Positions 45,477 to 56,158 of a stretch of DNA of 64,000 bases are shown piece after piece (within the stretch, counting starts at the first letter, position 1; each line of letters starts with the position of its first letter). This stretch comes from Neurospora tetrasperma FGSC 2508 (taxonomy: Eukaryota; Ascomycota; Sordariomycetes; Sordariales; Sordariaceae): positions 3,311,896 to 3,375,895 of the forward strand of contig NW_009799103.1 of NCBI RefSeq assembly GCF_000213175.1, written 5' to 3'. The notes under the pieces were generated by a model, which saw nothing but the letters and a program-made list of their open reading frames with translations, did not search any database and was not told the origin of the DNA. A program made the translations under genes and the position numbers.

Positions 45477-46341
45477 TTAGCACCCAGAAGTCTTAAGCGC
45501 CGCAACAGCACAAGCAGTTCCGCTCGGTCCGCTACCAATCTTCTTGGGCTCCTCGCTGTTGTTGCTGGTTCCCTTATACAGCCAGCAGACGCTCGAGTCC
45601 TTGATGCACGAGTTCTTGATGGTCGTCTTATCGCCATAGTTGGCATTCACGCCCGCCACCACCTTGGCGCCCTCGACATAGACATTGGTGAACGTCGACG
45701 ATCGCTGGTGCTGCGTCTTGCAGTTGCCGCACGAGCGGTACAGCTTGCCAATGTCGGTAGCATAGAAATTCTTGACGGCTACGGTGCCGCCGCCGTTGTG
45801 CTGCAGGACCTTGTCGCTCGCGTGACGCGCGCCGCCGCCGTTGACGTAGGAAGTACCGGAGGATTGCTTGAATGTGGCGGCGTCTTCGCAGACGTCTGTC
45901 CACCAGCTGGTTTTTTTGGTAGAAGTGTTAGTATGATGTGGTATGATGGGTGGAAGGAAAGAGAAAGAGAGAGGGGGAGATAATGGGAAGGAATGGGAAG
46001 GAAAGAACTTACATGTTGTTCAAAGTACATCTCCCCATACAATGCACGCCCTCGCCGTTGTTGGGACCAATCACCACGTTGCTCAGCGTGGCGCCGTCTT
46101 CCAGAATGAACACGGCGTCCTTGTCGCCGCCCTCGGACTGTTGGTTGCAGGTTGAGGGCCAGCGGTCCCATTGGTACATGCCGCCGTCGAAGCTGCCGCC
46201 GGCCGCGATGGTCTTGACGGCGGGGAGGGCGGTGGTGCCGGAGGGGGTGGGGAAGGTGGTTTGCAGGTTGGTGTTGGTGGCGCCTGCGGAGGCGAGGGAG
46301 GCCACGGCGAGGAGGGAGAGGGATTTCATGTTGAGAGACAT
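45477..46341 (-). CDS. Secreted PL3 pectate lyase
   Basis: Extracellular enzyme that cleaves polygalacturonate by beta-elimination with Ca2+, 252 aa, complement(join(45477..45906,46013..46341)). A signal peptide (about 1-23, MSLNMKSLSLLAVASLASA) precedes the PL3 parallel beta-helix. Family blocks are the early SFDGGMYQWDR, SEGGDKDAVFILEDGATLSNVVIGPNNGEGVHC, WWTDVCEDAAT, GGGARHASDKVLQHNGGGTV, and late CSKC-type pairs represented by CGNC and SCIKDSSVC. The 106-nt intron joins CTLNN-I-WWTDV. Length is typical of PL3 (about 230-260). A second in-frame ATG at 46329 could equally start the signal peptide. A TATA-like box lies 127 nt upstream. No inactivating change is seen. Confidence 0.92.
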
Positions 46342-47969
46342 TGTGTGAATATGTTTCTGGTTGGTTGTGGTTGTTGGTGGCCGCCCGGTTGGTTGGTTGT
46401 CAAGATGGTGAGATGAGGTTGAGCTTGACTGGTTTGATATCGTCGATGGAAGATGATATGTCCTATCCTTTATATACCGGTCTGGTCTGGTCCAAATATC
46501 AACATTCAACTGCGTATTCGCATCCCTTACCCACCCCATGTCGAGGATCCCTTTCGATTTTGTCCAAGTGTCGGTGTGTTTGACGTCGTATGTAATCGCT
46601 GGGGTATGCATACTCCATGTTGTCTGTCCGTCTTCCGATGCGTTCCCGAAGTAGGCCCCCCGTTGATCCACACGTTCGTCCGTTCGATTACTCGGCGGTT
46701 TCACGCCCTTCCACCAATCCCAGAAAAGGTGATCAGGGTTGTTTGTTTCGAAACTTGATCCTGTCTGGGGGTTTGGAGCTGTGTGCTGGTATCCGCAACC
46801 GCCTGATGGTACCTGGTCCCTGGCATCGAAAGTACATAGTGTAGAAAGGGAAAATGATCACGCTAGTGCAGTACTTCAGTTTTTACTCCATTATAAACAC
46901 AAAGGTCTAAACTGATCGCTCTACACGTCGGTTAGATGAACTCGCTTCCCTAGAAGAACGAGGAGAGTCGGTTAGCTGGCTGGGGAAGTGAATCCATCTA
47001 GCCGACGAGTAAGTCACAATGTACCTAGAAACAAAAGATACATGGCATGTCAGCCATGAGGGAGGAACGAAACATGCAATCACTGATCCGCATTTTGCTT
47101 TCTGCATCAGGACACCACGGAATGACAAGGTGCGAACCATCCCAAAAGAGCAAAAAGGCCAAAAGTCTAAACACGGTTAGTAGCTTGCGTACGTATGCAT
47201 GCATGCACCCCAGATTCCCTTCATTTGCCTTTTCTTGCAAAGTTTACACCAAGTTGTGGTGTAGTCTTGTCTTGGCTTTATTTTACGGTGTTTCCGGATT
47301 GCTTGGCTTTCGTTCCGTTCCCCTTGGACTCGCTTTCGCCCCTTCTCCATCTTTTGGTCAAAACATGAAGCCCTGAGACTCAACATCGCGCGCAATGAAA
47401 TCAACAAAATACCTACATTTTGAGTCGCCCCCCGATGTGAGAACCGCTTGAAGCATGAAAATAATCACGAAAGCGCTAGACTATGTCTAGTAGATGGCCT
47501 TACGATCCTCCACCATCAACCCCATAGAAACCGATCCTAGGAAAGGTGGATTGCGGATATGTATCCTCCCCTCGGTAGGCCCTACCTATACTATACATGT
47601 CCCCTCTGATGATTAGGATCTTGATATATATGATCTGATGCTGTCATGGGGTATCGGCGCTGTTGTCCTGCACCGACTGCACCTTTCCTTTCGCGGTTTG
47701 CAGTTCGCTTGGGGTGGTTCTGGGGTCAAGCCGCATTGACGTCGAAAAGGAGAAGGCAGCAATTGCAACGTCTTGGCAGCGAGCCCTCCGCACCGGGTTG
47801 GTGGGATTTTGTGGTGAAACTCTGGAGCAACCAACCCCCTGGTCTTAGAGCTCAGACAATATCGAACATGGATATGCATGTATTTCGTAGAATGAGGGGG
47901 GAAAAAAGGCCGGAAGTATGTCCAAAGGTTACGATACGTTCGGTATGTCGAAGGAGCCCGGGAACTAGG
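46342..47969. other. Intergenic, pectate lyase promoter side to MITE
   Basis: 1.6 kb. Apart from the TATA-like site near 46470 no gene, RNA or repeat is recognised. Open frames around 47047-47376 and 47646-47996 have no protein-like pattern. Confidence 0.5.
46468..46476 (-). promoter_or_regulatory. TATA-like box of the pectate lyase gene
   Basis: TATATAAAG on minus, 127 nt before the pectate lyase start at 46341. Good match to a TATA box; use is inferred. Confidence 0.5.
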
Positions 47970-47971
47970 TA

Positions 47972-47993
47972 CAGTAATGTGCCCTGTAAATGC
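47972..47993 (+). repeat. Left terminal inverted repeat of the MITE
   Basis: 22 bp starting CAGTAATGTG, preceded by TA. It pairs base for base with the right end. Confidence 0.92.
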
Positions 47994-48290
47994 TAGACCC
48001 AATAAATGCTAAGACCCAATAATTGCTGGGAATTTCTGTGCACGAATTATTTTAGTATGGTATGCCTGCTAGCTGCTAAGTGCTAGCCACCAGCCGGCCC
48101 GCCATATAAATTTGCAGCTAAGAGGGTAGTTTATAGGGGGTTGTAGTACCCTTGTTACCCATATCGGGGCTGTCACCAACTATCAGAACCCCTTATCAGG
48201 GCGGTTACTAGCAGTCACAAGCCTCCTGCTCCCATACCAATAAATGCTAGGACCCAATAAATGCAAGGAAATCGGCTGCACGCCCCACTT

Positions 48291-48312
48291 GCATTTACAG
48301 GGCACATTACTG
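48291..48312 (-). repeat. Right terminal inverted repeat of the MITE
   Basis: 22 bp ending GCACATTACTG, followed by TA. It is the exact reverse complement of the left end. Confidence 0.92.
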
Positions 48313-48314
48313 TA

Positions 48315-48880
48315 TGTATGGCAACAAAAGAGGGTAGCTAACCAAGATCTCACCGCTGCTCACTCACGGTTACATACAATGCCACGCCTTTTCCAAGGTT
48401 CGGGGTTACGTGGTTCTGGGACTCTGGGAACTCTGGGCAGAAAGTAACTGAAACTATAAACGAGATGAAACGGCGGAGAAAGTTCGGTTCGTACTCGCAT
48501 CCACTGTTCTTCTCCGCGTATTCGAAGGAAAAATGGAAGCTGAATGGAAGACTAGAGGTACCTACCTGGTGTAGAAAATTGGAAGGAAGAGAAAGAAAGC
48601 ATGGATGGGCTTTAACTGGTGGATTCTTCCCCTTCAGTGCGCAACCCACCCACCTCACAAGCGCATGTTCCTCGACCGACGGACGGACTTCTTCTCAATC
48701 ACCATCACAGAAATAAGATTTGACATCTTTACAATATTGTTGAGTTTCCGGCCATATTGATTCACTTTCGAACCGTTCCGTAATGACTGTCTTCTTTTCG
48801 CAAAACCAGATCAAGAGTAGTGCTGGATATATTGGCTTTATAAATGCACTATAGCTGATATAGTGCTAACAACAACCCAT
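48315..48880. other. Intergenic, MITE to tRNA-Ser
   Basis: 566 bp with no supported gene. An AT-rich GGCTTTATAAATGCA stretch just before the tRNA gene (48832-48846) could act in Pol III initiation. Confidence 0.5.
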
Positions 48881-48962
48881 GGCGTGGTGGCAGAGTGGTC
48901 TAATGCGCAAGACTAGAAATCTTGTTCCTTCGGGAGCGTCTGTTCGAATCAGGCCCACGTCG
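48881..48962 (+). tRNA. tRNA-Ser (anticodon AGA)
   Basis: 82 nt, class II tRNA. Acceptor stem GGCGTGG pairs with CCACGTC (one G-U), discriminator G. The D arm follows GCAG. The anticodon stem CAAGA/TCTTG holds the loop CTAGAAA, giving anticodon AGA (48915-48917), which reads UCU serine codons. A long variable arm (TCC...GGA) and a GTCTG/CAGGC T stem with TTCGAAT loop complete it. No intron. Box B reads GTTCGAATC. No CCA is encoded, as usual in eukaryotes. Confidence 0.95.
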
Positions 48963-49552
48963 CACGATGATCACCAAAAACCTCTTTTTTTTTCTCTTTT
49001 TCTCCTTTTACCAATCTATTGCTACTGTGCATCTTCCATTTTTTTCCGTTGTTTGTTTTCCTTCATTTTTTCGTAGTCATTGTTGCGGTGATAAAGGGAG
49101 TCACGAGACAAAAGGGGGAATTATCAACAAAACCTGTGATGCTTGCGTGAGTGAATGAATGATCACAGGTCCAAGGCAGCAAGCAGCACTTTTGTGCTAC
49201 CTGTATTGGATTTCGTCGAAAGGCAAAATCCTGAGAGAAGGCGACAGGCAGACGAGAGCCTCAAGCGGGACGCAGAAGGGTTCACCATGTGCTGGACTGA
49301 CATCGCTGCTATGAGAAACCACCAGGCCGTGCAGTATCGCGAACACCTTATGGTAGGGGGGAGGGAGCCATGGGTCTGTTTAAACCATTGTTGGAGTTTG
49401 ATTTAAGGCACCACTCTGAGCCTACAATAATTACGAAGGCCTGTCATGTACTTACTCCTATTAGCATCCTGCTCTGCGTATCGTCGGCTGGCTTACAGTA
49501 AAACTACCACCTACTCTGCCATCACCACACCTCATTAGGTACACATGTTGCA
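48963..49552. other. Intergenic, tRNA to SRPK-like kinase
   Basis: 590 bp: Pol III terminator, pyrimidine-rich DNA and promoter side of the kinase gene. No other gene is supported. Confidence 0.5.
48985..48993 (+). terminator. Pol III terminator (T9)
   Basis: Nine T on the coding strand, 22 nt after the mature 3' end of tRNA-Ser. More T runs follow as back-up. Confidence 0.75.
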
Positions 49553-51013
49553 ATGTCCACTGCTCGCGAAGACGAAGGAAACCCCTCCCAAAACATCCCG
49601 GTGGTTTTGCTTACCAAAGACGAAGCTCGCAGACGCGGCCGCACAGAAGACCGTGACTTATACTCATCCGGACAACTATTTCCCGTAGAAATCAACACGG
49701 AAATCGGAGCCAAGAAAGCCGACCGCATCTTTCATGTCCTCAACAAGCTCGGGCACGGAACCTACGGCACCGTCTGGCTCGTCCAAGACACCCAGCCCCC
49801 CGCCAACGCTCCGTCACGCTGGAAAGCCATCAAGATGCACCGCCAAGGCACAGCCGACACCGACCTTCGCGTGTCCAAGGAGTTCAAGCGTGCCGGTATC
49901 AGCCCCGAAAAAGCGCTAACCGAGTATCAGGTTGCCATTCCGTACGAACGGTTCCCCATCAGAGTGGGGGGGCCCGGTGGCAAGACGACCTATACTTGCT
50001 CGGTGCTCCCTCTGCTTGGACCAAGGGTGGATAATAGACAAGTTCTTGGTCTTTCGAACGAGGAGGAGGGTACCTTGTGCTCTCAGGATGACGGGAACGG
50101 GAACGGGAACGGTCAGACCAGCAGCAGCCTGTTTGCCTGTCGACAGATTGCGCTGGCTCTTCAGAAGCTGCATAACATGGTGGGCATCGCCCACGGGGAT
50201 TTCAGGCCGGCCAATATCCTGTATTACCTACCTCACTTGGATAAGCTGCAGAGTCAAGACGAGATCATGCAGGTGTATGGCGGGCAGCCGGAGGCAGTCG
50301 AACTTGAAAATCCCGAGCCTTTTAAAGAACCAGATCACCTTGTTTTCCCAGCCAAATGCGACGTCTACGCCCTCAAAGAAATCCTGGCGCGCAAAAACTT
50401 GGATATAGGCTTTATAGGACATGGACAGGTCCCTCGCGCGACCGTGATCGACATGGGCTCAGCCTGGCATCACGCATGGGAGCCGCGTCACTCGCTGATT
50501 CCCGTCCACTATAAAGCGCCAGAGTGCATCGTACGCCTACGTCACGGTCACGGGCACATGAGCGTGCAAAGTGACATATGGGCGTTGGGCTGCTCTATGG
50601 TCAAGATCTGCTCGGGACATACTGCCTTCCCAGACAGCCGGGAATCGGTTGACGGGTGCCTCGAAACCGACGTGCTGGCTGAGATGGAATACTTTCTGGG
50701 CCCCATCCCCGTACCGTATCGAAATGCATGGAAGGAGCGGGATGAACAAGGGAAGAAGACCATGTTTCCGTCCAATCCGGCGCATGTTGGATTTCTTAGG
50801 TATAGTGCGCTCAAGAAGTGGAGGAAGAAGCATAAGAAAGCAAAGAGCCCGCTTCATCTGGTGGTGATGCAGAGCGAACTGTCAAAGGAGAAGGCGGACA
50901 TGTTTCTGGATCTCTTGCGGGGGGTTTTTCGGTGGTTTCCTGACCAGAGGATGTCCCTTGAGGAGATCTTGAGGCATCCTTTTCTGCAAGTGACTGATAC
51001 GAGCTCAGGGTGA
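49553..51013 (+). CDS. SRPK-like protein kinase
   Basis: Single-exon kinase of 486 aa from ATG 49553. Gly loop GHGTYGTV (67-74) and Lys94 in WKAIKM are intact. The catalytic loop is H214-G215-D216-F-R-P-A-N221, with the Arg of HRD replaced by Gly, and the metal-binding motif is D300-M-G rather than DFG. Catalytic Lys, Asp, Asn and Asp are all there, so activity is likely. The HYKAPECIV activation segment, SDIWALGCSMVKI and PDQRMSLEEILRHPFL fit the SR-protein kinase lineage that has expanded in filamentous fungi. The first about 50 residues are not conserved. A (GGGAAC)n-like run encodes GNGNGNG (181-187). Substrate and location unknown. Confidence 0.83.
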   Translation: MSTAREDEGNPSQNIPVVLLTKDEARRRGRTEDRDLYSSGQLFPVEINTEIGAKKADRIFHVLNKLGHGTYGTVWLVQDTQPPANAPSRWKAIKMHRQGTADTDLRVSKEFKRAGISPEKALTEYQVAIPYERFPIRVGGPGGKTTYTCSVLPLLGPRVDNRQVLGLSNEEEGTLCSQDDGNGNGNGQTSSSLFACRQIALALQKLHNMVGIAHGDFRPANILYYLPHLDKLQSQDEIMQVYGGQPEAVELENPEPFKEPDHLVFPAKCDVYALKEILARKNLDIGFIGHGQVPRATVIDMGSAWHHAWEPRHSLIPVHYKAPECIVRLRHGHGHMSVQSDIWALGCSMVKICSGHTAFPDSRESVDGCLETDVLAEMEYFLGPIPVPYRNAWKERDEQGKKTMFPSNPAHVGFLRYSALKKWRKKHKKAKSPLHLVVMQSELSKEKADMFLDLLRGVFRWFPDQRMSLEEILRHPFLQVTDTSSG

Positions 51014-51649
51014 GTCTCGGGAGGGCAGAGCTGTTATGGCCAAACCTACAGAGGAATTGACCGTACCGTGACGGTGGTTGGCATGGCATTGAAGTACACG
51101 AAGAATTTAGTTTCTAATAACGTTGAACGAAACATATATTTTTTTCCAATGCGAAAAATACCACAAAAATAAATCGAAATCCACCTCTCTTGACCATTAA
51201 CAAGAATGAGAAGTCCTCGACATCCCTTCCCACCATAAGAAGTAAACTAACGTTAAGCACCGCTCTCGTGTGTCCCGGTCGATGCAGCATCCTACACCAT
51301 TCTCTATCTGGGCCAATTCTCTTTTGAAACCCACGTATTACAGCTACATCTCATAACCGGCGATGAATCCTTACAATCGAAGCCATTGCCCAGTTCTTGA
51401 ACCAATGACTATGCTTTCTCCTCATCCCATGCCTCATCACCTGCGAGTCCTCGAAACGACTTCCCCGGACACGGAAGATCAAACAGATTAGTTGCTTCAA
51501 ATCTGCCTGACGACGTCCGATATCAAGGCACTCCCACTAAGCCGTCGCGGTGCTTTTCCACACCGGCACTAGATCGTGCTGGGGCTTTGTCACCCCACTG
51601 ATGAAATGTATAGCGAGAGCGTGGGAAGTCATTCTGTCGCCGCGGACAT
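51014..51649. other. Convergent 3' region, SRPK-like kinase and hexose transporter
   Basis: 636 bp between convergent gene ends. It is AT-rich near 51100-51170 and carries no recognised feature. Confidence 0.5.
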
Positions 51650-54200
51650 TCAACGCCCGAAGCTTCTTCGCGCTGGGTGGGATGGACTAGTTCCTACTTC
51701 GTTGGGAGTCGTGCCCAGGGACGGGGCAGACTTGTTGGAAGCAAGAGAGGAGGACGGAAGATTCGACAGCGCAGTTTGTGCGGACAAGGGAGAATGGGAA
51801 TTCCAGGCCGGGTTCAGCGTAGCAGGGTGGGTGAAAGCTCCTGCAGGACGAAGGACGGCGTCTTGTAGCGCCTTCAGGACATCGTCACTTTCAGGAGGAG
51901 GAGGCCCAATCATGGGAGCTGTAGTAGGATTAGGAAGGGTAGGAACAGCCTCACGCTCAGCTCTCTCCGCGGTCTCAGCTACTGGAGCAGCCTCGGCCTG
52001 AGCAGGACTTCCACCAGTAGCCTTGTGGTATGTGATCTCCGTGAGCAGGGTTTCTCGGAAATGGACGCTCGGCCGCCACTTGCTGCTGTCCTTAGCCTTG
52101 AGACCTGGCGTCTGGTACATTTCGTCGATCTCCTCTAGAGATAGACCCTTTGTCTCATAGATGTAAAAGTAGACAAAGCCGACGCAGAGCATGCAGGCTG
52201 TACCCCAGACGAAGAAGATCTTTGACTGGAGGTTTGCGTACCCGGGACCATAGTTGACGAGGTAAGGAGTCGAGTAGGCGATGGCCCAGTTTACTAACCA
52301 CTGTTGTTGGGTCAGAAGGTTAGCGATTTGAGTCTGATAACGCGCAAATCCTCGAGGTACGAATATGCACCCGGAGCAGTGCATTGTTTCAGGTCATCAG
52401 CTTGTTTGGAGTGACACTAATATCGCAACACATAACGGTACGCTGACAAGCCAACGGCAAGCGCCATAACCTCCAGATAGTAAGGGCTTTGCAAAGGGTG
52501 TGGAAATGTCCCAAAGCACGGATTGCTCTACTCATCGACAGAGAGGAACAAAGGTAGAGGGTAAAGGCTTGAAAAGTTCTCTTCTATCCTCCACCTTACC
52601 TCCAGAATGTCATGGCAGTAGACAGAATCCGGAGTTGAAAATGAAGGAACATGTTTCTGATGTGTGGTTGAGAGAGAAGCAGAAAAGAAGAAAAGTAATT
52701 TGGGGTTCTGAGGAGGGCTTTTAAATCACATGCGAACCGCTCTGATCTCGAAATGACGACATTGGGAAGAACAACTCACGTTTGTAGCTGTGCTAATGCT
52801 CAACATTTGCGACCGGTGCTTCAGTGGGTACAACTCAGCAGTTACCACCCACGCCAAGGGACCCCATGTTGCGGCGAAGAAGGCAATGAACAAGCACACA
52901 AAAGTAATTGATGCTTTTTGAGCAGCAACGTTGAGCACGATAATTACCCCGGAGGCAGTCTGACTCGTTGTCGATGTACCGAGTGTAGCGACGATAAAGT
53001 GGCATATGTGCATGGCTACACCACCCCACAAGAGTAAAGGGCGGCGACCAAACTTGTCGAACATGAAGACAGCGGGGACCGTCGAGAGAACGTTGACTGT
53101 GGCTAGGATCATACTAATCAAGAAGGAACTCGAGATGCCGGAGTTCTCGAAGAATTGAGTACCGTAGTAGAAAATGAAGTTGACGCCTGTATAGTTCTTG
53201 GAGTTAGAAAACGGTCATGGTGGAACAGCAAAGAAAACAGGGGAGATGATTAGACGAACCGGTAAGTTGCTGCAGGATTTGAAGTACCATGCCTGTGAGC
53301 ATCCTCTTCAACATGCCCGTGCGGAAGCAGTCCAGGTAGCTGCTGTTACCGAGTGACAATTCATATTGGTAGTTTGCACGGATCTCTTCCATCTCCGCAA
53401 GGATGGCGGGATCATTGGGCGACAGGCAGCGGATTCTGGCCAGGGCCCGGGTGGCACGGGTCATATCACCTCGCTTGATGCAATACCTGGGAGTCTCGGG
53501 AAGGAAGTGCATGCCGATGATGAGAGTGAGCGAGAAGAGCCACTGGAGAGCAATGGGAATTCTGTACGAGCCGGTGTCCTCCCGTTTATGAGTGCCATTA
53601 TTGACAATGGCGGCGAAAAGGACGCCGATGGTGATTGCAAGTTGATATACGCCCACGATCATTCCACGGATCCATTTGGGAGCGGTCTCGGATTGATAGA
53701 GCGGGACTATGAAGTGAGCGGAGTTAGCATACCACGGCCATGACTTTATCGAAAGGGAAAAAAAAAGTGCATCACTCACCAAGAGCCGAAAGCAAGCCAA
53801 CTCCAAGGCCGGCAAAGAATCTCCCGGCCACAAACAGAGGAATGGCGACAGAAATTACTTGCATGGATACGCCAAAGTTGAATACCCAAGAGGATATGAT
53901 GATACCCCATCGCCGACCAATCTTATCCGCCAGCAAGGGAGAAGCCAAAGCACCGAAAAAGGTGCCAGCCGAAAGGATAGAGACAATAAGGGAAGATTGC
54001 GACGGGCTAATGGCCGGCTTCCCATCAGCATCGATGTAGCCCGTGGAGAAACGCTCGTTCCAGTATTTCATGGCAATGACGCCGCTGATGGTGCCGGTGT
54101 CATAGCCAAAAAGAAGACCACCAAAGGCCACGAAGACGCCGATCAGAACCGAGAACCAAACGGATCCCTTCTCATCGGGAGGGCGCTTGAAGAGAATCAT
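51650..54200 (-). CDS. MFS hexose transporter
   Basis: Plasma-membrane sugar transporter of the HXT-like MFS family, complement(join(51650..52300,52780..53186,53260..53706,53780..54200)), 641 aa. It has the family signatures GGLLFGYDTGTISGV, ADKIGRRWGI, VPLYQSETAPKWIRG, LPETPRYCIKRG, QQLTGVNFIFYYG, DKFGRRPLLLWGG, and WGPLAWVVTAELYPLKHRSQ, followed by STATN-WLVNWAIAYSTPYL and YETKGLSLEEIDE. These define 12 membrane segments. Introns 1 and 2 are 73 nt each; intron 3 (52301-52779) is 479 nt, far longer than any other here. The C-terminal tail of about 130 residues after the last helix is long and Pro/Ser/Ala-rich, as in transporters with sensing roles. It resembles high-affinity glucose transporters; substrate and sensing role are inferred. 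Confidence 0.9.
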
Positions 54201-56158
54201 GGTGTCCAAATGGGGGCATGTGTATTTGTTGGACAAGAGAGAGAGTAAGTTGTGTTCAGGGGAGGAAGAGATAAGGACGGAAGGTCCTGAAAACCACCTT
54301 TTATGTATGGGATGTGTGTTCGTTGTCCATATCCAACTCTGGGGCTTTTAACGCATGGCATAGCATGAATACTGTTGTTTACCTTGGCCAAGGTGTGGAC
54401 AGTTCCTATATCCTGCATAATGAGTGATGTCCACAAGGTGGCTTAGGTACCATCGTGCCATAGAGATACACCTGACTGACTGGAAGCATCACAGTCGTTC
54501 AATAACACTGCCCGTTGGTGAGCCTCTCAAGACGGGAGAGTATGGCCCGAGATACCAAAAAGCAATGGCCACGGGCACCAGATTGAGTGCGATCTCGAGG
54601 TGGTCAAGGCCAAGTTTACCATCGAAGTGAAGGCCGGGTAGTTCGAGCGGGTGTGGTGTATATCATTGTACGGACCAGGTACTCGGGGCCGGCGCCATTC
54701 CGAGCCGTTGTGGGACCGACCGGGAGACTTGGAACATGGCCGATGCGGTGCTGCCGTGCTGCTGCGTGCCATCCGGCGTCTCGGGTTGGCCATTCCCCAC
54801 TGCACTAGGATACTTTGGTAACGGAACCGCAGGTATGTTTGCTGGGGATCAGTTAGCGCTCCATCTAAGTTGCTGCTACACCCAAGAATCCAAAACCAGG
54901 ATGAAAGTCACAATGTGCGTTACTCACCTGCATTTCACTTTCACGCATTCTGCACCAAAATCCGGGTCTTCGGTTTATGACGCGAAGGTGAAATCATCTT
55001 CTGACTTGATGCCAGGTGCCAGCTAGCTGATGGCACGCATTCGGAAACTGGTCCGAGAGCGAAGCCACCTATCAAGATGAGGAAAAAGAGGCGCAACAAG
55101 GTGCTGCGGGGACATGTGAAGAACAGGTTGAAGCGAAAGCGAAAAGAAACTTGTTTGGACGAGTGGACTGTCACTGCAGTGGCAGAAGCGAGGAACAAGC
55201 ATTTCAAAATGGTGGGGGACGATGTTGCCTTGGAAGAAGATGGATGGAAAGCACCTCCACTGCCATCTTCCCCAACGAAGAGCAGTCCTCGGCAAACTCA
55301 CCAAGAAAATATCATATGGGTTTGATCTTTCCTGGGACCAAATGAAAAGCTGCGGAAACCAGATCCAAGAAAATGTGGGAGGTTCTAATCCTTACGGAAG
55401 GTACAGTACCCTCTACAGTAAGTAGTGGTGATGAAGCGCCAGGAGGAGGAGGAGGAAGAAGAAGAAGAAGAAGAAGAAGAAGAAGAAGAAGAAGAAGAAG
55501 GTGGTATTGGCCTCGTTGTTACACTGTTTTGACTGGACACTCGCTACCCATGGATCCAGGTCCAGACCATTCGGAGACCTTTTCATGTTACATGAGCTGG
55601 GATAAAGTTATTAGCCGCAGCGTTCCAATCACAATGTTCTTCATGGTGATACAATTACTACACAATATAAGCATACGTTTATGAAGCTGACATCGTTTCC
55701 ATTGCTACCATTCCCATCGAAAGTTGGTCCTGGTAGCGACGCCGGCAATCTGGAAACCGGCTCAAGACAGCCCAAGTGCTGGGTTGCCATCCAATTATCA
55801 GGCCAATGAGCCCGACATCTATCGCTGCAAAGTTCTTACCGTTAACTATAACTACGTGCCGAAGGCCTATGTGTGGGTATATCCCATGTTTACATCACTC
55901 ACAAGGTTGCAAGTCGCTTAGATTGAAGGTGTCATTATTTAGTTTCCATTTGTTGTCAAAGGCCCTTTTTGATTTGTGTACACTGTACGTGATGTGCATC
56001 GTAGTGTCTCGGCACCGTGGAGTATCGTCGTACCTACCAGGTGGTTGGACCCTGAGGATGGCTTGACTGTCATATATATCAGCTTTTCTCCCGCGATCTT
56101 GTCTGAAGATGATCGATACACCAGTTTCTTTCTTTGCCCATTCTTGCGAGCTTCCAAG
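54201..56158. other. Divergent promoter region, hexose transporter and tyrosinase
   Basis: 2 kb between divergent genes. It includes a 61-nt purine repeat at 55441-55501. Open frames across it lack conserved signal, so I see no gene. Confidence 0.5.
55441..55501 (+). repeat. (GGA)n(GAA)n purine microsatellite
   Basis: 61 consecutive purines: GGA units, then GAA units. Likely variable in length. Confidence 0.9.

Larger units (their letters stand above)
47972..48312. mobile_element. MITE with 22-bp perfect terminal inverted repeats and TA duplication
   Basis: The left end (47972-47993) begins CAGTAATGTGCC and the right end (48291-48312) is its exact reverse complement over all 22 bp. A TA dinucleotide flanks each side (47970-47971, 48313-48314), as expected for Tc1/mariner-type insertion. 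Inside, a 20-bp direct repeat with one mismatch (AATAAATGCTA-R-GACCCAAT) occurs at 48001-48020 and 48239-48258. There is no transposase frame in the 341 bp, so it depends on an enzyme made elsewhere. It lies between the pectate lyase gene and the tRNA-Ser gene, in non-coding DNA. The perfect ends suggest a young insertion or conservation of the ends. Confidence 0.9.

Noticed and set aside
55976-56158. N-terminal extension of the tyrosinase
   Set aside because: The signal peptide begins exactly at ATG 56159; upstream codons would bury it.
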